From Phaffia rhodozyma (lineage: Eukaryota > Basidiomycota > Tremellomycetes > Cystofilobasidiales > Mrakiaceae), in the NCBI GenBank assembly GCA_014706385.1, contig JACGZH010000003.1:558001-622000 (forward strand): a stretch of 64,000 nt of DNA, in the 5' to 3' direction. Shown one piece after another: positions 50,601-63,816 of this stretch. Numbering within the stretch: the first letter of the stretch is position 1; each line of letters starts with the position of its first letter. The position numbers and the translations under genes are program-made. The notes below the pieces were generated by a model, which ran no database searches, was not told where the DNA came from, and saw only the letters and a program-made list of their open reading frames with translations.

Positions 50601-51936
50601 TGATTTGTAGAGAGAAAGTCGTTATTGGAGAATTCTCTGTCAAGTTTCATGTATTAAGAAAACGGTACCCACAGTCAAACCATTCTTCCAAATGTTCATG
50701 CCCCTTGCAATGTCTTTTAGTTCATCAAATCTCAAACACCTGAGGAGTTTACCAGTCTCGAGTCCATCAGCAGATGAGCAAAAGTGAGAGAGGTCCAGCT
50801 CTTGGGTTTCCAGAGATAGAGCCGCCTGAATTGAGGGAGAAAGAAATTCTGAAAGTTGAGGTGTAACAGGAGCGCTTGAAAGAAAGTTGTCGTCGCTCTG
50901 ATTGTAGAAAAGGGAGGAGGAAGAGGAAGAACCGATAGTAGGAGTATTAGTTGCGTGACCAATTGTGTTGGAGAGTAGACTGATTCTCATCGCTCTGGCT
51001 AACTCTGGGTCGGCGATCTCTTCGTCCTCCGTCAAATCAATCACTACCACGTCTTCCTCTCGCGCTCTTTCCTTGCCCTTGTCATATCCATTGCCAACTC
51101 TGTCCTTCTCTTTTATCGAAGCTATACTTGAAGGAATAGCAGAGGAACAAGGAAGAGGAGGTGGATTTAGAGCAGATGAAGTAGCAGTCGGAGGCGGTAA
51201 CATCGGATTAGGCAGTGCACGTTGGAAGGGCACACATAGTTCATCCACAGCAGCTGGAATCCCAGAGCCAAGTTCTTTCGTATATGATTGAACAAGGTGT
51301 TCCACTCGATGGACTCTGGGTATTCGAAGAAGTAATCGAACAAGGATATATCGGGCGTCATCTATCGTTGTAAAGATAGAAGGAACAGTAAGTGATGTTT
51401 GGTAGTGAATACAACTCCAAGAAGTTCACTGCATAAACAGAACGACTGACAACTCAATAATTTGTATCGTTCGAATGTTTTTAATTCCGTCGAAGAGAAC
51501 AAATAAGATTCTTGAGCTAGAACGGTTTCCAACATGTCTATGTTTCATATTGAATTCAACCAGCAGATGGTCAGCGAAGTCTGTTCGAGCAACGTTGCCA
51601 CCGGAGATATCCGTGCGACAGTCTTCGGTTTTGAGGAAAGATATAAGACAATCAAAGAAGAGCAAGGACACAAAGAACCGCATGTAGACCGAAGCAAGAT
51701 CGGAAATCAAGATCAAACTGTAACCCACCTTCGAACGCCGCAACATACATACTGACCCTCCGTCCGTCCGGTCCATCGACCTGAGTGTCCAATCCGTCGG
51801 TTCCGTTCAGTCCTTCCGTACCGTATTCAAGCAGACCGGCTTGGATAGCAGTGGGGACATTTGGAAGAGTAGTCTCGTCCGTGTTGTCAGATATTGACGT
51901 ATAGACCGAATTTGTACCGGCGACCTGGGTGGACAT
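47608..51936 (-). CDS. FAN1: FAN1 DNA-repair nuclease (VRR-NUC)
   Basis: Structure-specific nuclease for interstrand crosslinks. The start at 51936 (MSTQVAGTNSVYTSISDNTD) opens an N-terminus without cysteines, so the UBZ finger of human FAN1 is absent. The SAP-side region reads SMYVAAFEDMLETVLAQESY, then YILVRLLLRIPRVHR, and a long insert at 50760-51240 carries VVVIDLTEDEE and DPELARAMRISLL. LLRCLRFDELKDIARGMNIW resumes the fold. The TPR part includes VVRAIWEVVWDRWKECV and HVLTRIIAKGANALGV. An RS-rich segment (YRSRSRSKSRSRS) lies near 49030-49070. The nuclease domain shows TIFGLLFWDIFF, FQTAPLDLGEDTF, and the catalytic PD-ExK in GVPDLLVWH and ARFIEVKGPGDQLSSTQKIW (about 47950-48150). The acidic tail ends YISIDHSD. 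Splice sites were checked only at key motifs. Confidence 0.92.
50971..51052 (-). other. SIM-UIM tandem motif inside FAN1
   Basis: Within one exon of FAN1 the translation reads VVVIDLTEDEE, a classic SUMO-interacting motif with a hydrophobic core followed by acids. It is followed at once by IADPELARAMRISLL, which matches the ubiquitin-interacting motif pattern (acidic, then L-x-x-A-x-x-x-S). Function is inferred from motif only. Confidence 0.6.
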
Positions 51937-53657
51937 CGAAGGCGTACTGCTTCAAAACCAACAGAAGATACACACAGTGACGACAAGGGGGGTGGAAGAT
52001 TGATGATGATCTTGGATTTGACTTCCATGGTCACCGATTAGTCGATGTTATAAACAACGATAATCACGTTTTTCGATAAATCTTTATATCGTCTCGTCAT
52101 CCTCATTTCTCATATTTTTGAGACTCATAAGACTTCTGTGATTGACTCAAATTATACAAGTTCAACGAAGATAACATGATATATACACTCGGTAACAAAA
52201 AGGAATGTTGGTGACATATGAAACTCGACAGCAGGTAGGATTCCCTGCCATTAAGTGATTAAGAGCCCCTTGTCATTCTCCGACCCGGCACCCAACAAAA
52301 GATGCCGTCTCCCAAAAGAGGAGACGCCTCAAGAACACCTGCCCCTCTGAATCCGATATCCTTGACCAGAACGGCTATTCGATAACAGACGTCAAGGGCA
52401 AGGCTGAAGAGGATCGTGATAATTGAAGAAAGAAAAGCACAGGACTAGCAGAACGATTGCCTTAAATATTTTTTTCTGGCTCTGCGTGACGACGGTCAGT
52501 TAAGACTCCGTTACAAAAGATGAATAACTAGAATATCACATAAGTACTAGGCTAGTTAAGATATTATCTTATCTTAATCGATCAACTTTACCTTTGACAA
52601 TCCTAGAAATCAGATTAGATCGATTGTCACCCTCTTCCAAAAACATCATTTGTCAAGAAACATCACTCGTGTGCTATATTGATATGGGTCAGGTTGGCTG
52701 ACTCACACAGAATACTGCTTTCTTTTAGTTGAACTCGAACACTTAATAGATTCAAGAGAGCTGATAGGGTATAGCATGAACCATTCCATCTATCGAATGA
52801 GGCTTGTATCTCGAACTCCAAGTCGCTCCCCGGCCATTGTTGACCCTCGAATCACTATCCACTCACTTTTTGAAGCCTATCAATCCATGTGTCTTGTACC
52901 TTTTTCTCCCATATCTTCTGTAGCCACGCTCACAATGTTCGATATGATGACTTTCTAAACTACATATATGATCTACTGCACCCGCAGCACTACTTACATC
53001 TTCCAAATCCTGTGTTTCATAGTCATGGCATACATTGCTCCAAATGGCTACAAGTTCTGTTCTAAAACCTTGGTATATACAGAGCGCTCAAAGAAAACGA
53101 TATTGGCGTTTAGTATCAAGTCATGGAATCGTGAAGTGGAAACCAAGATCTTCATGACCGATCAGCTCACAGCTAATATCGTTTATCGCTATAACTGGTT
53201 TTTTCAGATGCTTTCCAATCAGGTTTGTGCCCTATGCTCGGATCCTTCCTATCCTAACCATTGTGATTTTTTTGAGGCCGACATCTATAGCCGCTTGGGA
53301 CTTGGAGACTAACCTCAAGACACCTTCGTCCCCAAAAGGCATATTGATTATCAGCGGAAACGGAAGGGACAAGAAATTGCCGCATGTTGTAACCATCTAG
53401 CCGCCGACACGTGCGTTTGAATGCCAACATGCAGACGGCGGTTACGCGCCAAGGCGCATATGGCTACGTAAGATGCGGTGCATTCTTACCCCCAAAGTAA
53501 TACAGCCAACTAGCGATGATGCCCATTGACGGACCAACCCCGGTCCAGCGCCTTCTTTTTGTTTTTTTTTCATTCTCAGTCTTCCTTCCCTTTTCAACTC
53601 TCTACCACCAACACCTTCCTCTCTTCTTGTCCAAGGACTTATCCCATCATCTCGGTC
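51937..53657. other. Largest gene-poor gap; upstream of FAN1 and ACH1
   Basis: About 1.7 kb with no recognised protein. AT-rich between 52040 and 53000. The part nearest ACH1 (53395-53460) holds CCGCCG and CGGCGG arms at 53401 and 53436, CACGTG at 53408-53413, and a GCGCCAAGGCGC palindrome at 53446-53457, which look regulatory. A 114-codon ORF inside is listed separately. Confidence 0.5.
52968..53312 (+). CDS. Doubtful intronless ORF, 114 residues
   Basis: An open frame starting MIYCTRSTTYIFQILCFIVM with a hydrophobic N-terminus and several cysteines (VCALCSDPSYPNHCDFF). I recognise no family. All certain genes here are intron-rich, and this one has none, so it may be chance. It is the only frame of this size in the gap. 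Confidence 0.2.
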   Translation: MIYCTRSTTYIFQILCFIVMAYIAPNGYKFCSKTLVYTERSKKTILAFSIKSWNREVETKIFMTDQLTANIVYRYNWFFQMLSNQVCALCSDPSYPNHCDFFEADIYSRLGLGD

Positions 53658-56784
<3,127 letters not shown>

Positions 56785-57284
56785 AAGAACAATCTTGGAA
56801 CGAGCTTAGAACAGGATTGTGAATAGGAGAAGGTATGGTTGATGTTAGATTCTCTCTTCTTTTATATTAGAAGCGGGGAACGTAGATTTTTCGAGTTCGT
56901 TCCTCGCATATACACAAATAAGTTTTTTGGCTTGATTACCTTTCTGTTTACTTCTTCTCTTAATATTGAAGAAATGTTGAACAAGGACGAACTATGTGGA
57001 TCATTGGATGTGAAAAAAAGAAATTTAAGCAATATACCAAACAAAGCAAACTGGATCATGAGGAGATCCAATGGTCCAAGAACGAATAAGCGAACGATTG
57101 CGAATGGAGAAGCACAGGACAATAAAGCAGACAACGTATATTTACGAACGAATAAGACAAAGTATAAGATACAGAACAAGTGTAAAGCAGAAAAATCTAG
57201 GTGAACAAGAGAAAAACATATGCAAAATATAGTATCTAAACAAAAAAGGGAGAAAACGCTAAAATTAAGCCACCGTCGACGGGT
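56785..57284. other. Convergent intergenic region
   Basis: About 500 bp between the ACH1 stop and the glycosyltransferase-candidate stop. Strongly AT-rich, with A-rich runs around 57090-57265. No protein-like frame seen. Confidence 0.5.
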
Positions 57285-58819
57285 TCAGATTGTTTCCCAA
57301 ATCCCCTGACAACCCAATTTATCCCACTCAAGCCATCTGCCTCCGACCTCTCCTACCCAGACCCCCTTTGTCGCTCCAGATTTCTGTTCGAACGTCTCCC
57401 GTACAGTCCGATTTTGGATCCATTCCATCTCCCGCCAGATGATCTTGGCAGCTTCCTTACCTTCTTTCCCGTTGAAGTGCATGGCGATAGGTGTTTGACC
57501 GGTGATTCGGTTGGAAAACAACCCTTGATGAGCTATTTCTGCCTTCTCTAGACTCATTTTGTCCTGCCTTTCTTCTTCCTCTTTTTTCTCTTCGTCAACA
57601 GGCCATCGTTCGGTGCTTTCGGCAGAACCCGTATTAAGTACATAGTCCGAAAGGGCATACAAAGTTGTCCCAAAGAACTCTGTTGCATAGTCCACGTTGA
57701 GCCCGAACCCAGTTGCAATTCTCCATTGAGCTGACAAGTGATCCGTATAGAACGTCTCTACAAAACGTTCTTGATCATTGGGAGGAACGGATGCCAAACC
57801 AGGAGCAATCGGATGAGGACTGATAGGATGTGTAACAAAGTGTTCATAGAGTGAAGACAGTGTAGTAGAGGTGGAAAGCAGAGTACCAGAGTTAGGAAAT
57901 CTAGGGGGTGATTGGCTGATTGCTTTCTGTTCTGATGTGTAAGCTTGAGGAAAGGGTGCGCAATATCAAGTTTGCAAGAGCATTTTAGTGAAGAGGAATG
58001 AGAAGAAGAGAAGGGCAAAAGATTGGAAGGGAAGCTTATCACTGACAATGAAAAGAGAGAACAAGGGTACGTACGAAGAGTGAATCCGCGGGCAGATGCT
58101 TCTCTCGATTGATAGAGCTCTGCTGTGAATGGTGATGTGGGTACATCCTTACAAGCTTGTGGAAGGTCAGGCGGAGCAGGCCAGCACATCTTATCTGCAC
58201 CTAGAATAATTCCTTGATTACTGTCATACTATACGGCGTCACAAACGTGTTAAGAGCTAAGCATCAGAACCGGACAATACCATACCATGGAGAGAAGAGA
58301 GAGGTCACTCACATAGCGTCGAACAAGTTCCTCGGGCCCAAGCTGCATCCAGACATCCCATCCGTCAATCATTAACACCATTTGCTCCTTTTTGCTCTTC
58401 GCTGCAGCTAGTCTCTCAAGATAGGACGCTACGACGTTGATTTTGAGACTCGTGCCTTCTTCCCATGTCATTTGATTTCCGAGGTCGAGTAGGATAGGTG
58501 TGTAGCCTCGTAGTAAGGATGTAAGGACGGTCCGACAGTAGGGTGCGGGCTCGGCTCGGACCGACACCGGCTCAAGAGAGGGAACATCCGAAAGAGGAAT
58601 CAATAGATGTATGTCAACTTCATCCACTGATTTAGGCGAGCTTTTGATGGGACGGTCATGAGGGCTCAAGAAGGCGACCGACGGAAGGTTGAATGGTCTT
58701 GAGAAAATTTCGTTTGGTGAATAGGGGGACAAGGCAAAGAAGAAGAGCAAACTAAGAGTGGTAGCAATACCGTAGGAAAGCAGAACCTTTTTTGCGCGAC
58801 CGAGGAGCATTGTCGTCAT
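57285..58819 (-). CDS. PLOD-like type II membrane glycosyltransferase candidate
   Basis: The start at 58819 (MTTMLLGRAKKVLLSYGIAT) gives a short basic tail and a signal anchor (TTLSLLFFFALSPYSP), so a Golgi lumenal enzyme is likely. The lumenal part has LRGYTPILLDLGNQMTWEEG, YLERLAAAKSKKEQMVLMID then GWDVWMQLGPEELVRRY and, across an intron, YDSNQGIILGADKMCWP. The DGWDVW segment looks like the metal-binding DxD region. FPNSGTLLSTSTTLSSLYEH matches the NSG segment of lysyl-hydroxylase-type (PLOD) glycosyltransferase domains. ERFVETFYTDHL and DYATEFFGTTLYAL follow. The end is a conserved-looking AMHFNGKEGK then GIWETI. No exact family can be named, and the donor and acceptor sugars are unknown. 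Four exons. Confidence 0.6.
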
Positions 58820-59044
58820 GAGAGGGAGAGAGAGAAGTAAGCAAACAGAGGAAATGATCAGAAGGATGAAAAAGGAAGCAAGTGGATCTCCACCAAGAAC
58901 GAGAGTTGGCTCAACGTTGCTGACCGAAATGATGTGAGACAATTCCGAAACTCGGAAGTTGTAGCGGCAGAAGCGATTATCTAGAGTTAGCACACATCAT
59001 CCCAATGTCCCTCTATCACCATCACCGTCATCATCATCACCATC
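58820..59044. promoter_or_regulatory. Short divergent promoter with an ATC/CAT repeat
   Basis: 225 bp between the glycosyltransferase candidate and UBC6. It ends in a trinucleotide repeat (atc/cat units, about 59015-59046) that runs directly into the UBC6 start codon. Confidence 0.5.
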
Positions 59045-59046
59045 AT
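59015..59046 (+). repeat. ATC/CAT trinucleotide microsatellite
   Basis: A run of atcacc and atcatc units (atcaccatcaccgtcatc and on) ends at the UBC6 ATG. Its length could vary between strains and change the 5' untranslated region or add upstream ATGs. Confidence 0.7.
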
Positions 59047-60740
59047 GGCTACTACAGCAACGCATAACAAAAAGAATTCTGGTATGTAGTTCCATTTGAA
59101 CGTGTGTGAATATATGATTCATGTGAAGGAATATAGCTCGATAAGAACTCAACTCGTACCACGCCCATATACACAATCGACAGCTGTGAAAAGGATCATG
59201 CAAGAAGCTCGGGAGCTTGCCGAGGATCTTTCTACTGACTATTCTGCAGCTCCGTTAGAGGTGAGTGCAGGACTGATATATGAAATAACCGACTTAACTC
59301 TGGCGTTCCGGGCTAACCAAATCTGAGCTGCTTCATCTGTATACTGTGTGACTTCTCTTCGGATGGACTAACGATCTCGATCATGTTTATCCAAAGGATG
59401 ACATTTTTGTGTGTTCATGATATTTTTATAGACATGAACCTAGACTTAAACTGATCGCTGTACGATCTTGAGTCCGTAGGAATGGCATGGTACTATCCGA
59501 GGGGCTTCAGACACTGAGTTCGAAGGAGGTCAGATTCCATCGCCTTTCTTTCCTACTCAGCTATATAGAGATGAGTTGATTCACAAGCTAAATATATCAT
59601 GTCTACATGCTTTTGTTCAGGTCTCTATCATATCAGAATATCTCTGCCGGTGAGGAACTGAAAAATTCGATTGATCTTCAAATTTCTGTTCACGACCCAG
59701 ATGCTGACATGATGTCACCTTAGCCATCGTACCCTTTCGCCGCGCCCGATATGATGATCCTAACGCCTAATGGAAGATTTGAAGTCGGTAAAAAGGTAGA
59801 CATTCTATATCCATGAATGCCTTTCGGAATAAGTGTTTGACCATTTGCTTGTTGATACACGCTTTTCTCGCATATCGGACTCAGATTTGTATAGATGGTC
59901 TGACATCCTTCCATGCAGGATCCTGGCAACCTGCTTGGGGAGTTCGGACAGGTCAGGACCAGTCTTCCAAAGATTTCATCTTGTTACTTGCTCTGTTAAG
60001 AATAGGAATTAACATAACAAGTGTGATGCTCTTGTGAATGACTGGTTGCCCTAATAGCTATCGTTGGCCTCATTTCCTTCTGGGGAAACAAAGGGGAAGC
60101 TCTTCGATCCGTTGGTGCTCTCGACTATCCAGTTGAAGAGAGAAGACGACTAGCCAAATTGTGCGTTCATTCGGATGTCTTTAGGAGAGGCGGCTCTCGA
60201 TCCTTTCAAGAGCTGATCATTAAACGTTCACTTCTCCTCCTTCTGATCTATCTGTATGATAGATCTCGAAAATGGCGTTGTCCGAAATGTGAAGAATCGA
60301 ATGAGGATCTTTTGCCTGATTCTAGTACATTGGCGAGTTTGCCTGCGGATGGCTCACCTTCATCGTCAAACCAAAATTCGACAGTTTCGACCGACCAATC
60401 TATTCCCTGTCCTTCCCCTCTTTTAGTTCAGTCGGTTGAGTCATCGGCTGTCGTTCAGGCACCTATTGTCTCTTCACCGAAAGAAACTATCGATCCTATC
60501 TCGCCCCCTAGTCCATCAACCACCTTGCAGGACGTAGACGCTCCTGGTCAACCGATCGAAACCGATGTGCTCAGCACTGAGAATACACCGATGGCCTCGA
60601 TAACAACGCCAGCTACGGTTGTAGAGATCGTTCCATCTAGAAACTCCGACAATCCGGTGACTCCTCCGTTATGGTTTGATTCAATCTTCCTCGCCATCAT
60701 CCTGGCGCTGATCGTTGTGTTGGCCAGGCGGATGTTGTAG
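59045..60740 (+). CDS. UBC6: Tail-anchored ER ubiquitin-conjugating enzyme (UBC6/UBE2J1)
   Basis: E2 enzyme of ER-associated degradation. The start at 59045 gives MATTATHNKKNS, joined by an intron to AVKRIMQEARELAEDL. The UBC fold follows: DYSAAPLEDDIFEWHGTIRG, YHIRISLPPSYPFAAPDMMI, then LTPNGRFEVGKKICIDGLTS with the active-site Cys codon at 59888-59890, and FHAGSWQPAWGVRTAIVGLI. Instead of the usual HPN, this J-type E2 has TPNGRF, as in UBE2J1. LDYPVEERRRLAKLSRKWRC then PKCEES matches the J1 C-terminal extension, and a Ser/Pro-rich linker follows. The tail anchor is SIFLAIILALIVVLARRML, stop at 60738-60740. A 12-nt microexon (59397-59408) supplies DDIF. About eight introns. 180 bp from the GPI16 stop. 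Confidence 0.93.
59397..59408 (+). other. 12-nt microexon of UBC6
   Basis: GATGACATTTTT between a ccaaag acceptor and a gtgtgt donor. It adds DDIF between PLE and EWHG, making the family block PLEDDIFEWH. Confidence 0.8.
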
Positions 60741-60920
60741 ATTTCTTTTCTTTTTTTTGTTGCTGTGCTTGCCATGCTGGCGTGGTACTGGAGAGAGACA
60801 GAAGGGGAAACAACACTCCCTGCAACCTCTTGAGATAGTCTCAATCAATTGAAACAATATATGTGATCATCATGAAGACCTTTGAACTGCAACCATATAG
60901 ATATCAATACAGCACTATCG

Positions 60921-63457
60921 TTATAGAGTACTCTGTACATCCTCCTTGAGCTTGTTCGTGCTGTGGCTAAATGGCGCACCCTTCTCCTTACTATTCTCTA
61001 GCTTCGTCGTCGGATCAGACAAGTCGAGTGTCGATGGATTCAGAAGAGGATGTTCTGAATCTATAGCGACTAGTTTACGAGTTAGAATGTTGAAAACACT
61101 GTTGATAGACAAAGACCCCGATTTCGAGAACACGAAGATGATGGGGCATTCTTTGTTCAGTCATAATGTACACCTTCTTTGACAATAAATGACAAAGAAA
61201 GAGAGAAGGAAGGGGAAGGAGTTACGTACCTTCCGAATAGTAGAGCGAGTAAAGTACAACTCATGATAATCACATTATATGGCATCGAGAAATCTGGAGT
61301 AGCGAGATCGATCAACACGTTCCCCGTATATATCCTTGTCGGTGATGGCGGTGACTCCCAAGATGGCAATAAAGATGGTAAACGTGGTGGCTTTGAAGGA
61401 AACAAGATCGCGGCGCATAGTTCGAAACCACGACTAGCGTCAGGGAGATGCTCGTTATACTGAAGGAACTGTTTAATGAAGGGTGAATTGATCTCGATGG
61501 TCGTTTGAGGTGGAAGAATTAGATGCGAAACTAAGGTGGTTGGTTGATCGTGCGGGATGGAGGGCGTATACGAGATTGACCTAAGAATATCCTCTTCGTT
61601 TTATAGGAGGATTTTCATGATTTTCTCAAATAATTTCTCAGTACGTCATCGTTTGCTTTGGTATGGGGAAATATGAAGATGAAGGGAACTCACGTTTGGG
61701 AACTCCATCTAGAGTGATCGTTCGTTCGCCTAACCAACCACCGACCCACCAAGGCCATTCCTCTAATAAGAAAACCTCTTTCTGTTCATCCAAATTATTC
61801 GCAATAGTGATCCTGAAAGCACCTTCGATCTGGGTGGCTCCCAGAACTGAACGTTCGATTGAAAGTGGAGGAGGTTTATAAGTCGAAGCTGTGAGGATGT
61901 ACGCGCATGTTTGTTATAAGAATGAATAGCCCAAAGCGATCAGCTTTCTATGATATAATACAAACTGATAGGTACAGAGAGAAGACTCACGAAAGACAAA
62001 TTCACTGGCATCGTTGTATCTGAATTCGATATCAAATGTACCATCGGCTGGAGGAAAGAATTAGACCCCCAACGTCACAGATACGATCAAACTTGGTAAG
62101 CGACCTTCTCAGCTTCCTTCTCGTCTACGGCTCTCTCGCACTTACCACTCTTCAAGTCCCATCGGACACTGTCCACTCCATGCTCGGCTACTCTTTGAAA
62201 CCCATGAGGTAAGATTGTGTAGTCCTTGTCGTCTACCCCAGAAGGCAGATGAAGAATGAGCTCGGAAGAAGATACAGGAGGGAACGAGCTTGGTAAGGAT
62301 GCGTGAAAGATCTTTTGAAAGCTAAGGTCTAGCAGGAGCAGGCAAGAACCAATCCAATTGATCTCAATATCACCTGAAAGCAGCTGATGAAGAGAAAGAG
62401 GAATTATACTTACCTCGAAGTTCGTTCCCTCTATTCCTTCCTATAAGATCCCAAACGATCTCGAAGCCCATCCGAATCTCGATATGCTCAATACTCGGTC
62501 CAAATCTGGCCACATCGCTGAGACCACCCATCAAGCTAGCTTTGACAGACATTGAATGCCAATTACCTGCGAGAACTCGATGACTCTTCAAAAGACCAGA
62601 TATTCCTGAATGACCTTTGGAAGGTAACAGCTTGACGAAAGGAGTGAGATTCTCGGTGCATAGTCCAGAGGGAGGGGATGTCGTGTGGTACGGAATAGAA
62701 CCTGAAACAGTGGCCATTTATTAAAAAGGTGAGATTGAGGTACAGAGTGATAGAACAGAAGGTTGAGAGAAAATCGCTAAAAGATCTGACCTGATTCGGA
62801 CGTCAGATGAGGTATATGAGGTCGAGTGGTGAAACCGTTGGTCAGTGACTGGCCTAGTGATGCGCAGAACAAACCGGAAAGCGATTGGGTAAGAGCTTCA
62901 TGTCGAGAATCTGATCTGAACAAAGATTCCATCGTAAATGAAAACATTCAGTTTAGTTGAGTGAATATGATGGAAGCATGAGTAAGTAAATAACAGATTA
63001 AACAGAGAGGCTCACTTGGCAGAAACTCCCATCCAAGCCCAGAGCTCTGCTCCTGTTCCTCCTGCTTCAGAAAGAGGATAACCCCATCTGGAATGATCCC
63101 AAACACCTGCTGTCAATACTAGCTCAAACGCCTGGGCCTCGTGCTTCTTCAACAACGAAAGAATAAAGGCTGGCGCTAGTGTACTGTGGCCTATCGTATT
63201 TGTATGAGAGTGACCATCGATATCAGATAGCAGATTTGGTTGTCGAATCAAGTAGAAGCTTGGGACCAACCGTTTGAAGAGGTTTGATTAATAAGAGTGA
63301 CAAACTCAAATCGAGCGTTGACTTTACCATCTGACAACGGCCTGATGGTCAAAGTTTCAGAAAACGTTTCTTCCGAGGAAGAATTAAATTGTGGGGATGC
63401 GAAAGCAAGCGCTGGGTACAGGAGAAGGGTCAAAAGGCTTGGAAATAGAGGCAACAT
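60921..63457 (-). CDS. GPI16: GPI transamidase subunit GPI16 (PIG-T)
   Basis: Subunit of the ER transamidase that attaches GPI anchors. The start at 63457 gives a signal peptide, MLPLFPSLLTLLLYPALAFA, then the mature N-terminal block FSETLTIRPLSDGKVNARFE. TIGHSTLAPAFILSLLKKHE, FELVLTAGVWDHSRWGYPLS and SEAGGTGAELWAWMG follow, which are GPI16 hallmarks. Further: GLFCASLGQSLTNGFTTRPH, LPSKGHSGISGLLKSHRVLA, GFQRVAEHGVDSVRWDLKSA, and VFLLEEWPWWVGGWLGE with its Trp-rich motif. The single C-terminal membrane span is MPYNVIIMSCTLLALLFG, then FNILTRKLV and a short cytosolic tail ending EDVQSTL. About ten exons, length about 630 residues, as expected for the family. It belongs to the same complex as Gpi8, not seen here. 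Confidence 0.94.
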
Positions 63458-63816
63458 GGGATGACTATTGTCTGAAGGATCAATGTTTGATCTAGATGAA
63501 CCATCCCAAGGCGTTGGTGATAATAATTTTGACCTGCTTAGCGGGGTGAGATGTTATATCGGCAGAGCAGCAACTTATCACATTGTATTGCTTGATAAGA
63601 TCTTATATTGGGTATTCACCCATAGATATACGCAATTTGGAATGCATTCGTTTATAAAAATTCTTCCGGAAGACTGGATCGGCCAATGAAGAAAACCTTA
63701 GGCTACCGCTTTTTTTTTCTTCATTTGTTTGAGTCATCCTCAACCTTCCATCACAGACAGACAAAAGAACCATCACCCCTTCAACACGTAAACTACTTAT
63801 AACAAAGAACACATAA
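63458..63816. promoter_or_regulatory. Divergent promoter GPI16 / isopropylmalate-dehydrogenase-family gene
   Basis: 359 bp between start codons. A poly-T/C tract (63710-63725) precedes the right-hand gene. No other clear element was seen. Confidence 0.4.

Noticed and set aside
53516..53657. N-terminal extension of ACH1 or a separate 68-codon ORF
   Set aside because: The in-frame upstream stretch has no ATG, and the ATG at 53516 is in another frame. The family N-terminus starts well from 53658.
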